Position numbers and translations under genes: made by a program. From positions 62,001 through 126,000 of the forward strand of contig JAAFAI010000008.1 in assembly GCA_018222405.1 (NCBI GenBank): DNA of 64,000 bases, in the 5' to 3' direction. Shown piece after piece: positions 7,287-15,101 of the stretch. Position 1 is the first letter of the stretch, and each line of letters starts with the position of its first letter. The stretch comes from Gammaproteobacteria bacterium. GTDB taxonomy: Bacteria > Pseudomonadota > Gammaproteobacteria > Enterobacterales > Alteromonadaceae. The notes under the pieces are model-generated. The model was given only the letters and a program-made list of their open reading frames with translations, did no database searches and had not been told where the DNA came from.

Positions 7287-9614
7287 TTACTTTAAGCGCA
7301 GTTCGAAAGTATTGCTGTAAGCTGACACTTCGCCGTCTTTATAAGCCTGTACACGGTAGGCATAATTGCCGCTGGCTAGCACGCCTGCATCGTCGGTTAC
7401 GGCGGTAATGTTCTGACCTACCACGGCGATGCGTTCGAACCGGATCTGACCTTTCTGCTTAACGCCTCTTTCCAGATAGAAGCCCAGCTCATCACCGCTG
7501 TTATCGGCCCAGCTAAGATTGACTGTGTTACCGCTTTGAGAAGCCGACAGGTTACCCGGCGCTGCCAGTGTCCCCGGCTGTGGTTCAGGTTGATCAGATG
7601 ACTCACTGACTGATACCTGAATGCTTGCTGAGGTTGCTTCGTAACTGGCATTCACTGCTGTTACCCGATACCAGTAGTTGTCGGCAGACGGTACTGAATC
7701 AGTATGCTCAGTGCTACCTGCAGCGGCAGTACCCACGGATTCATAACGTGTTTTACCACGGGACTTCACGGCACGCTCAATAACGAAGTAGTCGGCGTTA
7801 TTGTTCGTATTGGTCCAGCTTAAAGTTACGTCAAGACCATTGGCAGCGGCAGTTAAGCTTTCCGGTGCGGTAAGTGCCATAGGATCATTAACAGTAACAT
7901 TAATGTTGGTGCTGTTAAGCGCACCAGCGTCGTCTGTTACGGTTAACGTAACAGTATAGTTGCCGCCGGTTGGATAAGCATAGCTTACCGACTGGCCTTC
8001 AGCAGTGTCGCCGTTTCCAAAGTCCCACTCATAGCGGTTGATAGTGCCATCATTGTCATATGAACCTGAAGCACTGAAAAAGGCGGTATCACCGATGTTG
8101 TAACTGGTGGCCATCGCATCAATCACTGCAACCGGTACTTCGTTAGTCACCTGAACGAGGGTTGTTGCAGAGTTGGTCAGACCATCATTATCAGTAACTG
8201 TCAGACTAATCTGATAAGTACCGGCCGCCTCATACACATGCGAAACCTCAGCCTGAGACGATGTTGTGCCGTCTCCCAGGTTCCACTGATAAGCCACAAT
8301 ATTGCCATCAGCATCGCTTGAACCCGTACCGCTGAAGGTAATCGCAGAGCCGAAGGTAACGGAGGTGGAAGTTTGACTAATGTTTGCCACTGGCGCGCTA
8401 TAATTCCCCAGGTTCGTCGCATAGTTTACTGCTGCCTGGGCATCAACCAAACCATGACCAAACACATTATCGTCGCCGTTGGCACCAATATCTTTGGCGG
8501 TGCTGAACAGACCGTTTTCAATCTCATCAGCCGAAATGCCAGGATTGGCTGCTACCATCAGCGCGGCAACGCCAGCTGCCACTGGCGACGAAAAAGACGT
8601 GCCGCTGTAGTTAACATACTGACCATTCAGGTAGGTCGTACCGATGCTGACGCCCGGCGCAGTTAAATCTACATAAGTGCCCCAGTCAGAAAAATAGGCT
8701 TTATCGTCATTTTGATCGGTGGCGCCTACACCAACAAAGCTGGTGTAGTCAGGAAAAGTGGGGTACTCGGTGCCGGAGTTACCCGCAGACATAAACAGTA
8801 AACCATTGCGATCGCGCAGATACTTTGCTGCAGCGTCGATGGTGGCTGACTGAATACCGCCATAGCTCAGGTTAACCACACGAGCTCCGTTGTCGGCCGC
8901 GTATTCAATACACTTTGCCATGGTAGAAATATAAGCTGAGCTATTGGTATCACTAATGGCAATTCTGACCGGAATTATATCGACATTCCAGTTCACCCCG
9001 GCAAGGCCGGTTCCATTGTTACCCACTGCACCGATGGTGCCAGCCGTGCCGGTACCGTGACCGTTGGCGTCTTCGATATAACGGGTACCATCTTCGGCAT
9101 TGTAAGCCAGGTCGGTGCGCAGGTTCGCCGCCAGATCAGGGTGATCGGCATCAAACCCGGTATCACAAACTGCTACTAATACGCTGTTGCTGCCTATGGT
9201 GACATCCCAGGCCTGCTGGCTGTTGATGTTATTATGATGCCACTGACCCAAGAAGCTCGGGTCATTAGGCTGAACGGTAGGTGCCATGGCCTGATCGGCC
9301 TCAGCGAATTCAACCAAGCCGCTGTGTTTTAATATTTTGGCAATTGCTTTTTCACGTCCTTTACCGTTGAACGTGGCAATCGTAATGCCAGAGTTAGGCA
9401 GTGTTTTTTCGGCCAGTAAGCCCTGGCTATTAAGCAAACTATTGAGGCCTTTTAATTCACTGGCAGAGGCATCGTTTAGCTTTTTATATAAAACGGTACC
9501 GGGGCGAACGTCATCTGTTGACTTTGGTGCAGCCAGCAAAGTTGCTGGTGCAAACATCATTAAAGCTGGAAGTACGTACGAATACGCAGCGTTTTTTGGG
9601 CTATTGCGGTGCAT
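7287..9614 (-). CDS. Secreted subtilisin-like serine protease with PKD and FN3 domains
   Basis: A secreted S8 peptidase of 775 residues from Met 9614; an in-frame Met 48 bp upstream is disfavoured because AGGAG lies just before 9614. Numbering from the longer frame, the order is: signal peptide ending TLLAA (about 45), an inhibitor-like propeptide to about 130, and the catalytic domain with Asp167 (AVCDTGFD), His202 (NGHGTGTAGT), oxyanion Asn295 and Ser356 (GTSFSSP). Two PKD domains follow (about 425-505 and 510-595), then two fibronectin type III-like domains to the C-terminus. It likely degrades extracellular protein, with PKD/FN3 units for substrate or surface binding. No PEP-CTERM or GlyGly-CTERM tail is present. 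It converges with the DUF4397 gene on a shared terminator. Confidence 0.93.
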   Translation of the reverse strand: MHRNSPKNAAYSYVLPALMMFAPATLLAAPKSTDDVRPGTVLYKKLNDASASELKGLNSLLNSQGLLAEKTLPNSGITIATFNGKGREKAIAKILKHSGLVEFAEADQAMAPTVQPNDPSFLGQWHHNNINSQQAWDVTIGSNSVLVAVCDTGFDADHPDLAANLRTDLAYNAEDGTRYIEDANGHGTGTAGTIGAVGNNGTGLAGVNWNVDIIPVRIAISDTNSSAYISTMAKCIEYAADNGARVVNLSYGGIQSATIDAAAKYLRDRNGLLFMSAGNSGTEYPTFPDYTSFVGVGATDQNDDKAYFSDWGTYVDLTAPGVSIGTTYLNGQYVNYSGTSFSSPVAAGVAALMVAANPGISADEIENGLFSTAKDIGANGDDNVFGHGLVDAQAAVNYATNLGNYSAPVANISQTSTSVTFGSAITFSGTGSSDADGNIVAYQWNLGDGTTSSQAEVSHVYEAAGTYQISLTVTDNDGLTNSATTLVQVTNEVPVAVIDAMATSYNIGDTAFFSASGSYDNDGTINRYEWDFGNGDTAEGQSVSYAYPTGGNYTVTLTVTDDAGALNSTNINVTVNDPMALTAPESLTAAANGLDVTLSWTNTNNNADYFVIERAVKSRGKTRYESVGTAAAGSTEHTDSVPSADNYWYRVTAVNASYEATSASIQVSVSESSDQPEPQPGTLAAPGNLSASQSGNTVNLSWADNSGDELGFYLERGVKQKGQIRFERIAVVGQNITAVTDDAGVLASGNYAYRVQAYKDGEVSAYSNTFELRLK

Positions 9615-10011
9615 TAGCAGGCTCCTGAATACGGCTACAACATGAGTCTTGGTGATATGCATTCTAACTTTCGATTAACAAAATACGTGATGATTACCCA
9701 TACACAGGTATTTTGTTTTAAATAGCGGGGAGAACAAACAGCGAAGTTACCTGTCCGCCCGGGAGCAGGTATTCAAGGGTGAGTCTCACTACAACCACTT
9801 ATAATTCTTGTGCGGGAAAGTATGGACACATTTCAGGCAGAAGTAAAATACACTTAGCTTTTCGTTAGCGCGTATCTTTTGCAACGTAAACAAAACAGTG
9901 CTGAAGGGTTTTCCGTCGGTTAAGGCTTTCCCCCGGAGCAAAAATCGCGGAAAATAAGGTTTTCTAATTCGGCATATGCCAGCAGGCAGGCCATTAAGGG
10001 CGGAAGCGATC
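9615..10011. other. Intergenic region, nothing recognised
   Basis: About 400 bases lie between the divergent subtilase and efpL genes. They must hold both promoters. No operator, hairpin with T tract or small gene was convincing. A 98-codon minus-strand frame (9789-10085) overlaps efpL and lacks family features. Confidence 0.5.
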
Positions 10012-10587
10012 ATGCCAAAGGCGAGTGAAATTAAAAAGAATAATACCATCGTATTTAACGGGAAAACCTGCATTGTGCGGGACATTGACCGTTCTGTTCC
10101 ACAGGGTAGGGCAGGTGGCAGTATTTATCGGATGCGTATGTACGACGTGGTGAGTGGTGCTAAGTTCGATGAAACCTTTAAAGATTCTGATATGCTCGAA
10201 ATGGCGGATTTAGTTCGCCGGCCGGCTATGTTCTCTTACATTGACGGTGACGAATATGTCTTTCTGGATAAGGAAGACTACACGCCGTATCACCTCAATA
10301 AAGAAAGCATTGCTGACGAGGTGTTATTTATCAACGAAGATACCGATGGTCTGCTGGTCGTTATCGTTAGCGACGTGCCGGTAGCCCTCGATTTACCGAT
10401 GAGTGTGGAACTGGAAGTCGCTGAAACCGACCCGTCGATTAAAGGGGCTTCAGCCACATCCCGCACCAAACCGGCCACATTGTCAACCGGACTGGTTGTG
10501 CAGGTGCCTGAATATATCAGCACCGGCGAATGGGTAAAAATTAATACCGAAGAGCGCAAATTTCAAAGCCGCGCTGATAAGCACTAG
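10012..10587 (+). CDS. efpL: EfpL (YeiP), elongation factor P-like protein
   Basis: A 191-residue paralogue of elongation factor P with the three-domain layout: KOW-like N-terminus ([18 protein letters not shown]), central OB domain ([18 protein letters not shown]) and a C-terminal domain ending [19 protein letters not shown]. It closely resembles E. coli YeiP. The tip loop PQGRAGG carries Arg33 where EF-P has its modified lysine, as in EfpL, which relieves ribosome stalling at proline-rich and some other motifs without modification. The start at 10012 matches the family; an upstream in-frame ATG adds 12 unrelated residues. An FKBP prolyl isomerase follows 12 bp later, suggesting an operon for proline-related translation and folding. 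Confidence 0.95.
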   Translation: MPKASEIKKNNTIVFNGKTCIVRDIDRSVPQGRAGGSIYRMRMYDVVSGAKFDETFKDSDMLEMADLVRRPAMFSYIDGDEYVFLDKEDYTPYHLNKESIADEVLFINEDTDGLLVVIVSDVPVALDLPMSVELEVAETDPSIKGASATSRTKPATLSTGLVVQVPEYISTGEWVKINTEERKFQSRADKH

Positions 10588-10599
10588 GCCGGGCGTAAT

Positions 10600-10941
10600 A
10601 TGACTCGTGAAGTAAAGATTGAAGACCTGGTGGTTGGTGAAGGCAAAGCCGCGGAGAAAGGGGCATTAATAACGGCCCATTACCGGGGCTGGCTGGACAG
10701 TGGCATCGAGTTTGACTCATCGCATAAAAAAGGACGCCCGTTTCAGACCGTGCTATCAAAAAACAAGGTCATCCAGGGCTGGTTTATCGGCTTGCTCGGG
10801 ATGAATGTGGGCGGCACGAGAAAGCTTTGGGTACCATCTGAACTGGCCTATGGTGAGCGCCAGATTGGTGAAATTATTCAGCCAAACAGCGATTTAACCT
10901 TCGAAATTGAATTGTTGGAAGTCCTTACCCGCGACGACTAA
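10600..10941 (+). CDS. FKBP-type peptidyl-prolyl cis-trans isomerase
   Basis: A 113-residue single-domain FKBP with no signal peptide, so cytoplasmic. Family motifs include ITAHYRGWLDSGIEFDSS, VIQGWFIGLLGMNVGGTRKLWVP and ELAYGER, ending in FEIELLEV. It catalyses cis-trans isomerisation of prolyl bonds, and the core FKBP fold is complete. It starts 12 bp after efpL stops and is almost certainly co-transcribed with it. The pairing with a factor for proline-stalled ribosomes is suggestive, but a direct functional link is inference. Confidence 0.92.
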   Translation: MTREVKIEDLVVGEGKAAEKGALITAHYRGWLDSGIEFDSSHKKGRPFQTVLSKNKVIQGWFIGLLGMNVGGTRKLWVPSELAYGERQIGEIIQPNSDLTFEIELLEVLTRDD

Positions 10942-10960
10942 GTCTCTTCAGCTTTACCCG

Positions 10961-10983
10961 CTGCGGCGGTTGTTACGCCGCAG
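10961..10983. terminator. GC-rich hairpin between FKBP and NTF2-like genes
   Basis: CTGCGGCG (10961-10968) pairs with CGCCGCAG (10976-10983) around a 7-nt loop between two convergent genes. No T tract follows on either strand, so intrinsic termination is uncertain. Confidence 0.45.
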
Positions 10984-11449
10984 CTAACCATCTGTACGAT
11001 ATTGCTTTATAAATTGCTCACAATCGTCGCCGTGCACGTTGTCTATTAAATTGTGAATCTTCCAGTCCGGGCCCGTTTTGACCAGTTGGAAGCTGTTTAC
11101 CCCGCAATGACTTAGTTTGCCATCCAGATAAAACACATAGGGCGTCCATACGGCGGCCAGGTTATCGCTTTGTTGCACGGTAACCGCTAATAGCTTTTCA
11201 TCCAGGTGTTTGTCGGTCTGACTGACAAAGCCGGCAAACTGACTTAGGTCGTTGCTTTTTATGTTACCGCCTGGCTCAGCGCGTTGCAGTAACGCGCTGT
11301 TGGTGAACTGCGCTGCCAGTCGCTCGCCATCATGTGCACGCATAGCGTTAAACAGAGCCTTGACCGGCGTTTCCGGAGACTGGGCAAAAACCCTTATAAC
11401 TCAGTGAAAACAGCACTAAAGTAAATAGCAGTGAAATGGACTTTGGCAT
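10984..11449 (-). CDS. NTF2-like periplasmic protein, frame-broken at the signal peptide
   Basis: The open part (10984-11343) encodes a SnoaL/NTF2-like fold, with motifs VWTPYVFYLDGKLSHCGVNS and WKIHNLIDNVHGDD, and is usually about 150 residues in the family. Upstream codons continue to read sensibly (FAQSPETPVKALFNAMR) until a TGA. In the neighbouring frame, ATG 11447-11449 begins MPKSISLLFTLVLFSLSYKG, a clear signal peptide. Removing one T from a run of five (plus-strand A5, 11386-11390) joins the two frames into a 154-residue secreted protein with a good cleavage site before QSPE. So the gene is either truly frameshifted or carries a homopolymer sequencing error. Function of the fold here is unknown; the family includes small enzymes and binding proteins. 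Confidence 0.6.
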
Positions 11450-11638
11450 GAAAAATGTTACTTTTAAGTTATAAAACCAGCACATTAAGAGAATTTTAGT
11501 AAGCCGTCAAACTGGTAATTTTTTCGCCAGCCGGATAAATTATAGGCATCTGCGTAGTGGTTGTATAAACAAGCGGTAGTGTTTTCTGAGGGAGCAGAGG
11601 CATGTGCGCGGTTTTTAAAATTACTCGCAGGGGGGCAA

Positions 11639-12676
11639 ATGACCTTAGCCGAAATCGAATATATTGCAGACAGCTGGCAGGACCGGTGTCAGAAACTGAC
11701 CACGATTGTGGATATGCAAACCTCCATTGCCAAAGTGGGCATGGACCTGACTTCTGTGATGCAAATCATCGTTAATCACTGCCTGGTGCTGGTGCAATGC
11801 GATGGGGCGGCAATCGAATTTAAAGAAGGCAATGCGATGGTTTACCGTGCAACCTCCGGCTTGGCAGAGCCTTTCTTAGGGCACAGTATTCCTGTCGATA
11901 ACAGCCTGTCCGGATTTTGTCTGCAAACCGGTAAAGTTCAGTTGTGCAATGATATTACCGTAAATCGTCGGGCCAACCAGACGGCCTGTGCTGAAATCGG
12001 AGTTGCCTCGATGCTGTTGATCCCGCTTCATCACCATGACCACACCGTTGGTGTGCTCAAAGTGTTTTCACACGCAAAACATCACTTCACGTCGCGGGAT
12101 ACCGCTGCTTTAAAGCTGGTGTCAGAGCAACTGGCCGCGACGCTTTATTATTGCCACCGTTTTGTCGCAGACAATCTGGTTTATCAGGCCACGCATGACT
12201 CAATGACTAACCTGTTAAATCGTTCGGCCTTTATGGAACAACTAAATCGTGAGTACTCTTTGTGCAAGTCTTATCCGGGTCGGAAGTTCGGCATTTTTAT
12301 TATCGACATGAATGGGTTAAAAGCCGTCAATGACGAACTGGGCCATCGGGTGGGAGATGGTATGCTTAGTGAACTGGCAAGGCGGTTATTAAAGGCTTTT
12401 CGACCAACGGACAAAGTGGCCCGTATTGGCGGCGACGAATTCGGTGTGTTGATGAGCAATATCCAGCAAAAAGATGCAGTGAAAAGTATTCACCGGCGAT
12501 TTGAACACTCTCTGGAGCCCGAGTTTGAGTTTGAAGGCTGTTCACTTAACCTCAGTGCGAGTATTGGCTGGGCAGTCTATCCCGAGTGCGCGCAAACCAT
12601 CAATGACTTGCTGGATAAAGCGGATGCGCATATGTACAAAAATAAAAACGCCCACTACATGGGCGCCCATATTTAA
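11639..12676 (+). CDS. GAF-GGDEF diguanylate cyclase
   Basis: A 345-residue cytoplasmic signalling protein. An N-terminal helix leads into a GAF domain (about residues 30-170, with LVQCDGAAIEFKEG and VLKVFSHAKHHFT), then a GGDEF domain (about 185-345) with an intact GGDEF active site in RIGGDEFGVL. RPTD, five residues before GGDEF, is the RxxD product-inhibition site, so the cyclase is probably active and feedback-inhibited by c-di-GMP. The start at 11639 was chosen for the strong AGGGGGGC ribosome-binding site; a TTG start 78 bp upstream lacks one. Its last 4 bp overlap the convergent sigma-factor gene, so read-through antisense effects are possible. Confidence 0.9.
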   Translation: MTLAEIEYIADSWQDRCQKLTTIVDMQTSIAKVGMDLTSVMQIIVNHCLVLVQCDGAAIEFKEGNAMVYRATSGLAEPFLGHSIPVDNSLSGFCLQTGKVQLCNDITVNRRANQTACAEIGVASMLLIPLHHHDHTVGVLKVFSHAKHHFTSRDTAALKLVSEQLAATLYYCHRFVADNLVYQATHDSMTNLLNRSAFMEQLNREYSLCKSYPGRKFGIFIIDMNGLKAVNDELGHRVGDGMLSELARRLLKAFRPTDKVARIGGDEFGVLMSNIQQKDAVKSIHRRFEHSLEPEFEFEGCSLNLSASIGWAVYPECAQTINDLLDKADAHMYKNKNAHYMGAHI

Positions 12677-14286
12677 TCTGCTTTCATTCGTTGGGTGACG
12701 GCGCGGGCATGCCAGATAGCCGGAACAATCACCAATAACGCAATGGCCAGGAGAACCCAGGTTGAAAGCCATTGGAATGCAGAGAGCCTGGCAATGTCGG
12801 CAGCAATCTCGTTGTTTTCATGCTTCGCTATGGCGACAGCCCCGAGCGCCGCTTCCCGGGCCATTGAGATACCACCACTAATGGCACTTTGCCAGCCCAC
12901 TGCCGACAACGAGGCAAATGCCTGATAGCCAACGGCCGAGGCACCAAATGCCAGCACGCCAAAGGCAACCGTGCCGGTACCAATAACGCCAACACCCACG
13001 CCACCAATGGTGATTAGACCAAAGGAAATAATCCCTACACTCACCGGCGCCATTGCCACGCCGCCCCAGGCTAATAGCAGGCCTCTGGCATGGGTACCCG
13101 CGGCAATCCAGCCATAGGCTGGCGTGTCGGTATGTTCAGGCATGCCAAACTGAAAATGGCAAAGCGGTACGCCCAGTAGCCTGAAGGCACTTATATACTC
13201 CCGCTGTTTAGCGCCAGCCCGGTGGGCGCTGGCCATAAAAGCCTCGGGCTGCGTCATTCGTTCAAGGGCGCGCAGGTCTTTCATGGCGCCGAACATTTTT
13301 TTTACCAGTATCACATAGCTAAGCACTAATGCTGCAACGACGGTCTGTGAGAGCAGGCTCAGAGTGACGGCGTGTTGCGGGAATATGAAGCAAAGCGCTT
13401 TGAGTCCTGCCATGCCGGCAATGTAGAGGGCAGCGAATACAAAAAACAGCGTTACCGATTTTTTAACCAGATGCCGTTCACGCTTGGTGCGTGATTGCGC
13501 CAGGCTGGCTTGAAAGCTGAACCATGAACCAATCAGCCCGGATACAGAGGCCAGCAGTGCTGCGAGCGAGGCAAGCTTAAACAGCGAACCGCTCTTTAGG
13601 GCGCTACCACCTAAAACGGCTGCTTTCGCCGGCGGTGATATACCACTGATCATGGTCATAACCGCTACTGTAAACGCAGCGCCGGGCTTACTGTGTTTAA
13701 GCGTATCCTCAACAAAGACCGACATAGCCTCTTTAAGCAGTTTTCGGCCTCGCGAGATACGCTGTTTTACGGCATCTTCGCTAAGTTCCAGCTCAGCGGC
13801 GACCCGCTGCACAGATTGTTCTTCCCGGTAAAATAATATCATCGGCTCTCGATAAAGCGGTTCCATTTGATCAAGTACCTGCCATAACAATGCCTGCTGT
13901 TGGTCACTGATCGCGGTTTGCTCCAAAGCAGCCTCGTCAGCAATGTCTTGTTCTGTGCTTAACAAAATGTCCTGATGATGGGGTTCTTTAGCGGTTTTGC
14001 GATAGTGCCGGCTGATCTTAAAACGCAAAATGCCACAAAGCCAGGACCTGAGTTTTTCCGGATCGTGCAGGGTATCCAGTTTACGCCAGCCCTCAACGAA
14101 AGCCTCCTGGGCTATATCTTCGCTGTGCCTGAGATCGCCGGTAGACGAATAAGCCAGCGAACAAAGCAGGGTTTGGTAGCGACTAACAATCTCACCATAG
14201 GCTTGCCGGTTACCACCGAGGGAAAGCATGACCAGTGTGGCATCGCCTTGCCCGGTAACGGAGGAGCGTTTGTTAAATAAATTCAT
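12673..14286 (-). CDS. ECF sigma factor fused to a multi-pass membrane domain
   Basis: A 537-residue fusion; ordinary ECF sigma factors have about 180-200 residues. Region sigma2 is at about 15-97 (YGEIVSRYQTLLCSLAY, HSEDIAQEAFVEGWRKL, LRSWLCGILRF) and sigma4 at about 133-188 (YREPMILFYREEQSVQRVAAELELSEDAVKQR is split by the helix-turn-helix). After residue 200 come hydrophobic segments near 203-225, 236-258, 275-302, 306-330, a glycine-spaced stretch at 402-456 with repeats like SFGLITIGG and AFGVLAFGA, and a final helix at 507-525. It would be a sigma factor tethered to the inner membrane. No separate anti-sigma gene is beside it, so the membrane part may sense or sequester. AGGAAAAG precedes the start. 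A promoter motif shared with the divergent operon lies upstream. Confidence 0.88.
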   Translation of the reverse strand: MNLFNKRSSVTGQGDATLVMLSLGGNRQAYGEIVSRYQTLLCSLAYSSTGDLRHSEDIAQEAFVEGWRKLDTLHDPEKLRSWLCGILRFKISRHYRKTAKEPHHQDILLSTEQDIADEAALEQTAISDQQQALLWQVLDQMEPLYREPMILFYREEQSVQRVAAELELSEDAVKQRISRGRKLLKEAMSVFVEDTLKHSKPGAAFTVAVMTMISGISPPAKAAVLGGSALKSGSLFKLASLAALLASVSGLIGSWFSFQASLAQSRTKRERHLVKKSVTLFFVFAALYIAGMAGLKALCFIFPQHAVTLSLLSQTVVAALVLSYVILVKKMFGAMKDLRALERMTQPEAFMASAHRAGAKQREYISAFRLLGVPLCHFQFGMPEHTDTPAYGWIAAGTHARGLLLAWGGVAMAPVSVGIISFGLITIGGVGVGVIGTGTVAFGVLAFGASAVGYQAFASLSAVGWQSAISGGISMAREAALGAVAIAKHENNEIAADIARLSAFQWLSTWVLLAIALLVIVPAIWHARAVTQRMKAD

Positions 14287-14312
14287 GGTGTCTTTTCCTG
14301 GCTACTTTGGGT

Positions 14313-14343
14313 GTATGTGCCTGCCTGGGAATAAAAGGTGACA
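14313..14343 (-). promoter_or_regulatory. Putative ECF promoter of the sigma gene
   Basis: Reading the minus strand, TGTCACCTTT (14343-14334) is followed, 16 bp after TGTCACC, by GCACATAC (14320-14313), 26 bp before the sigma start codon. The same two boxes with the same spacing occur on the plus strand at 14376-14406. TGTCAC-type -35 boxes are known for some ECF groups. Autoregulation is inferred. Confidence 0.55.
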
Positions 14344-14375
14344 GAAAATTCAAAAAATAATTTTTCATCTTTTTT

Positions 14376-14406
14376 TGTCACCTTTCTCATGCCGCCTGGC
14401 TCTTAT
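14376..14406 (+). promoter_or_regulatory. Putative ECF promoter of the CIA30/acyltransferase operon
   Basis: TGTCACCTTT (14376-14385) is the mirror copy of the motif at 14334-14343, forming a perfect 10-bp inverted repeat 32 bp apart. GCTCTTAT (14399-14406) follows 16 bp after TGTCACC, aligning with GCACATAC on the other side. An AT-rich core separates the two arms. Confidence 0.55.
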
Positions 14407-14482
14407 CCGTTAAACCCCTCCGGATTGCCTTTATTGCCGGGAGGAGAAACTACTTTAACGGTTCAAACGGAGAACACCTATT

Positions 14483-15079
14483 ATGAATATACTTAATCAG
14501 ATAATGCGCCATCTCTTTGGATTATTTGCTATTGCGGCGATGCTGCTTCCGGCTTGCGTCTATGCAAAAGAACTACCAGAACTGGTGGATAATTTTAGCC
14601 ACCAGAGTCGAAACAGCCTGGGTGTGCAGCGTCAGTTTATGAATGATACGGTGGCCGGTGGCAGCAGCGAAAGTGAAGTGACTGTCCGGGGCGGTCAAAT
14701 GCATCTCAGTGGTAAACTAATTCCTCCTCGAGGGCAGCCGGCCTGGGCCAGTTCAATTCTGCTGTTCGATGCTCAGGGAAAGCCCATGGATGCCTCCGGA
14801 TTTGAGGGGATCCGTCTGAAGGTTAAAATCAGTCAGGGCCTGATGTCAGTCTCAGCCAATAGCGCAGAAGTAGAGAACTTTGATTACCATGCCGCGCCGG
14901 TATTGATTAAGGCAGACAATAAATTTCATGAGGTTAAGCTTCCTTTTACCAGTTTAAAACGGGCCTGGTCAGAACAGACCACACTGGATGCCAGTACGCT
15001 GAACAGCCTGAGCATAGTGGCTTTTGCTATGCAGCCGTCGACTTATGATTTTGTCATAGATGAAATCGGTTTTTACTAA
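14483..15079 (+). CDS. Secreted CIA30-like protein
   Basis: A 198-residue protein with a signal peptide (about 1-28, ending CVYA). The rest resembles the CIA30 beta-sandwich domain (NADH:ubiquinone oxidoreductase intermediate-associated protein 30), related to galactose-binding folds. Supporting signs are an early VDNFSHQS, a GGSSESEVTV motif, GGQMHLSGKL, FEGIRLKVK and the late YDFVIDEIGFY. In bacteria such proteins are mostly of unknown function; the fold suggests carbohydrate binding in the periplasm rather than complex I assembly. It is the first gene after the putative ECF promoter and lies 22 bp before an acyltransferase, so a role in envelope glycan modification is a reasonable guess. 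GGAGA precedes the start. Confidence 0.75.
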   Translation: MNILNQIMRHLFGLFAIAAMLLPACVYAKELPELVDNFSHQSRNSLGVQRQFMNDTVAGGSSESEVTVRGGQMHLSGKLIPPRGQPAWASSILLFDAQGKPMDASGFEGIRLKVKISQGLMSVSANSAEVENFDYHAAPVLIKADNKFHEVKLPFTSLKRAWSEQTTLDASTLNSLSIVAFAMQPSTYDFVIDEIGFY

Positions 15080-15101
15080 CTTCCAGCGCAGGTAACAGCA
15101 T

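Noticed and set aside
9789-10085. 98-codon minus-strand frame overlapping the start of efpL
   Set aside because: It lies across the well-supported efpL gene on the other strand, lacks a ribosome site and matches no family.
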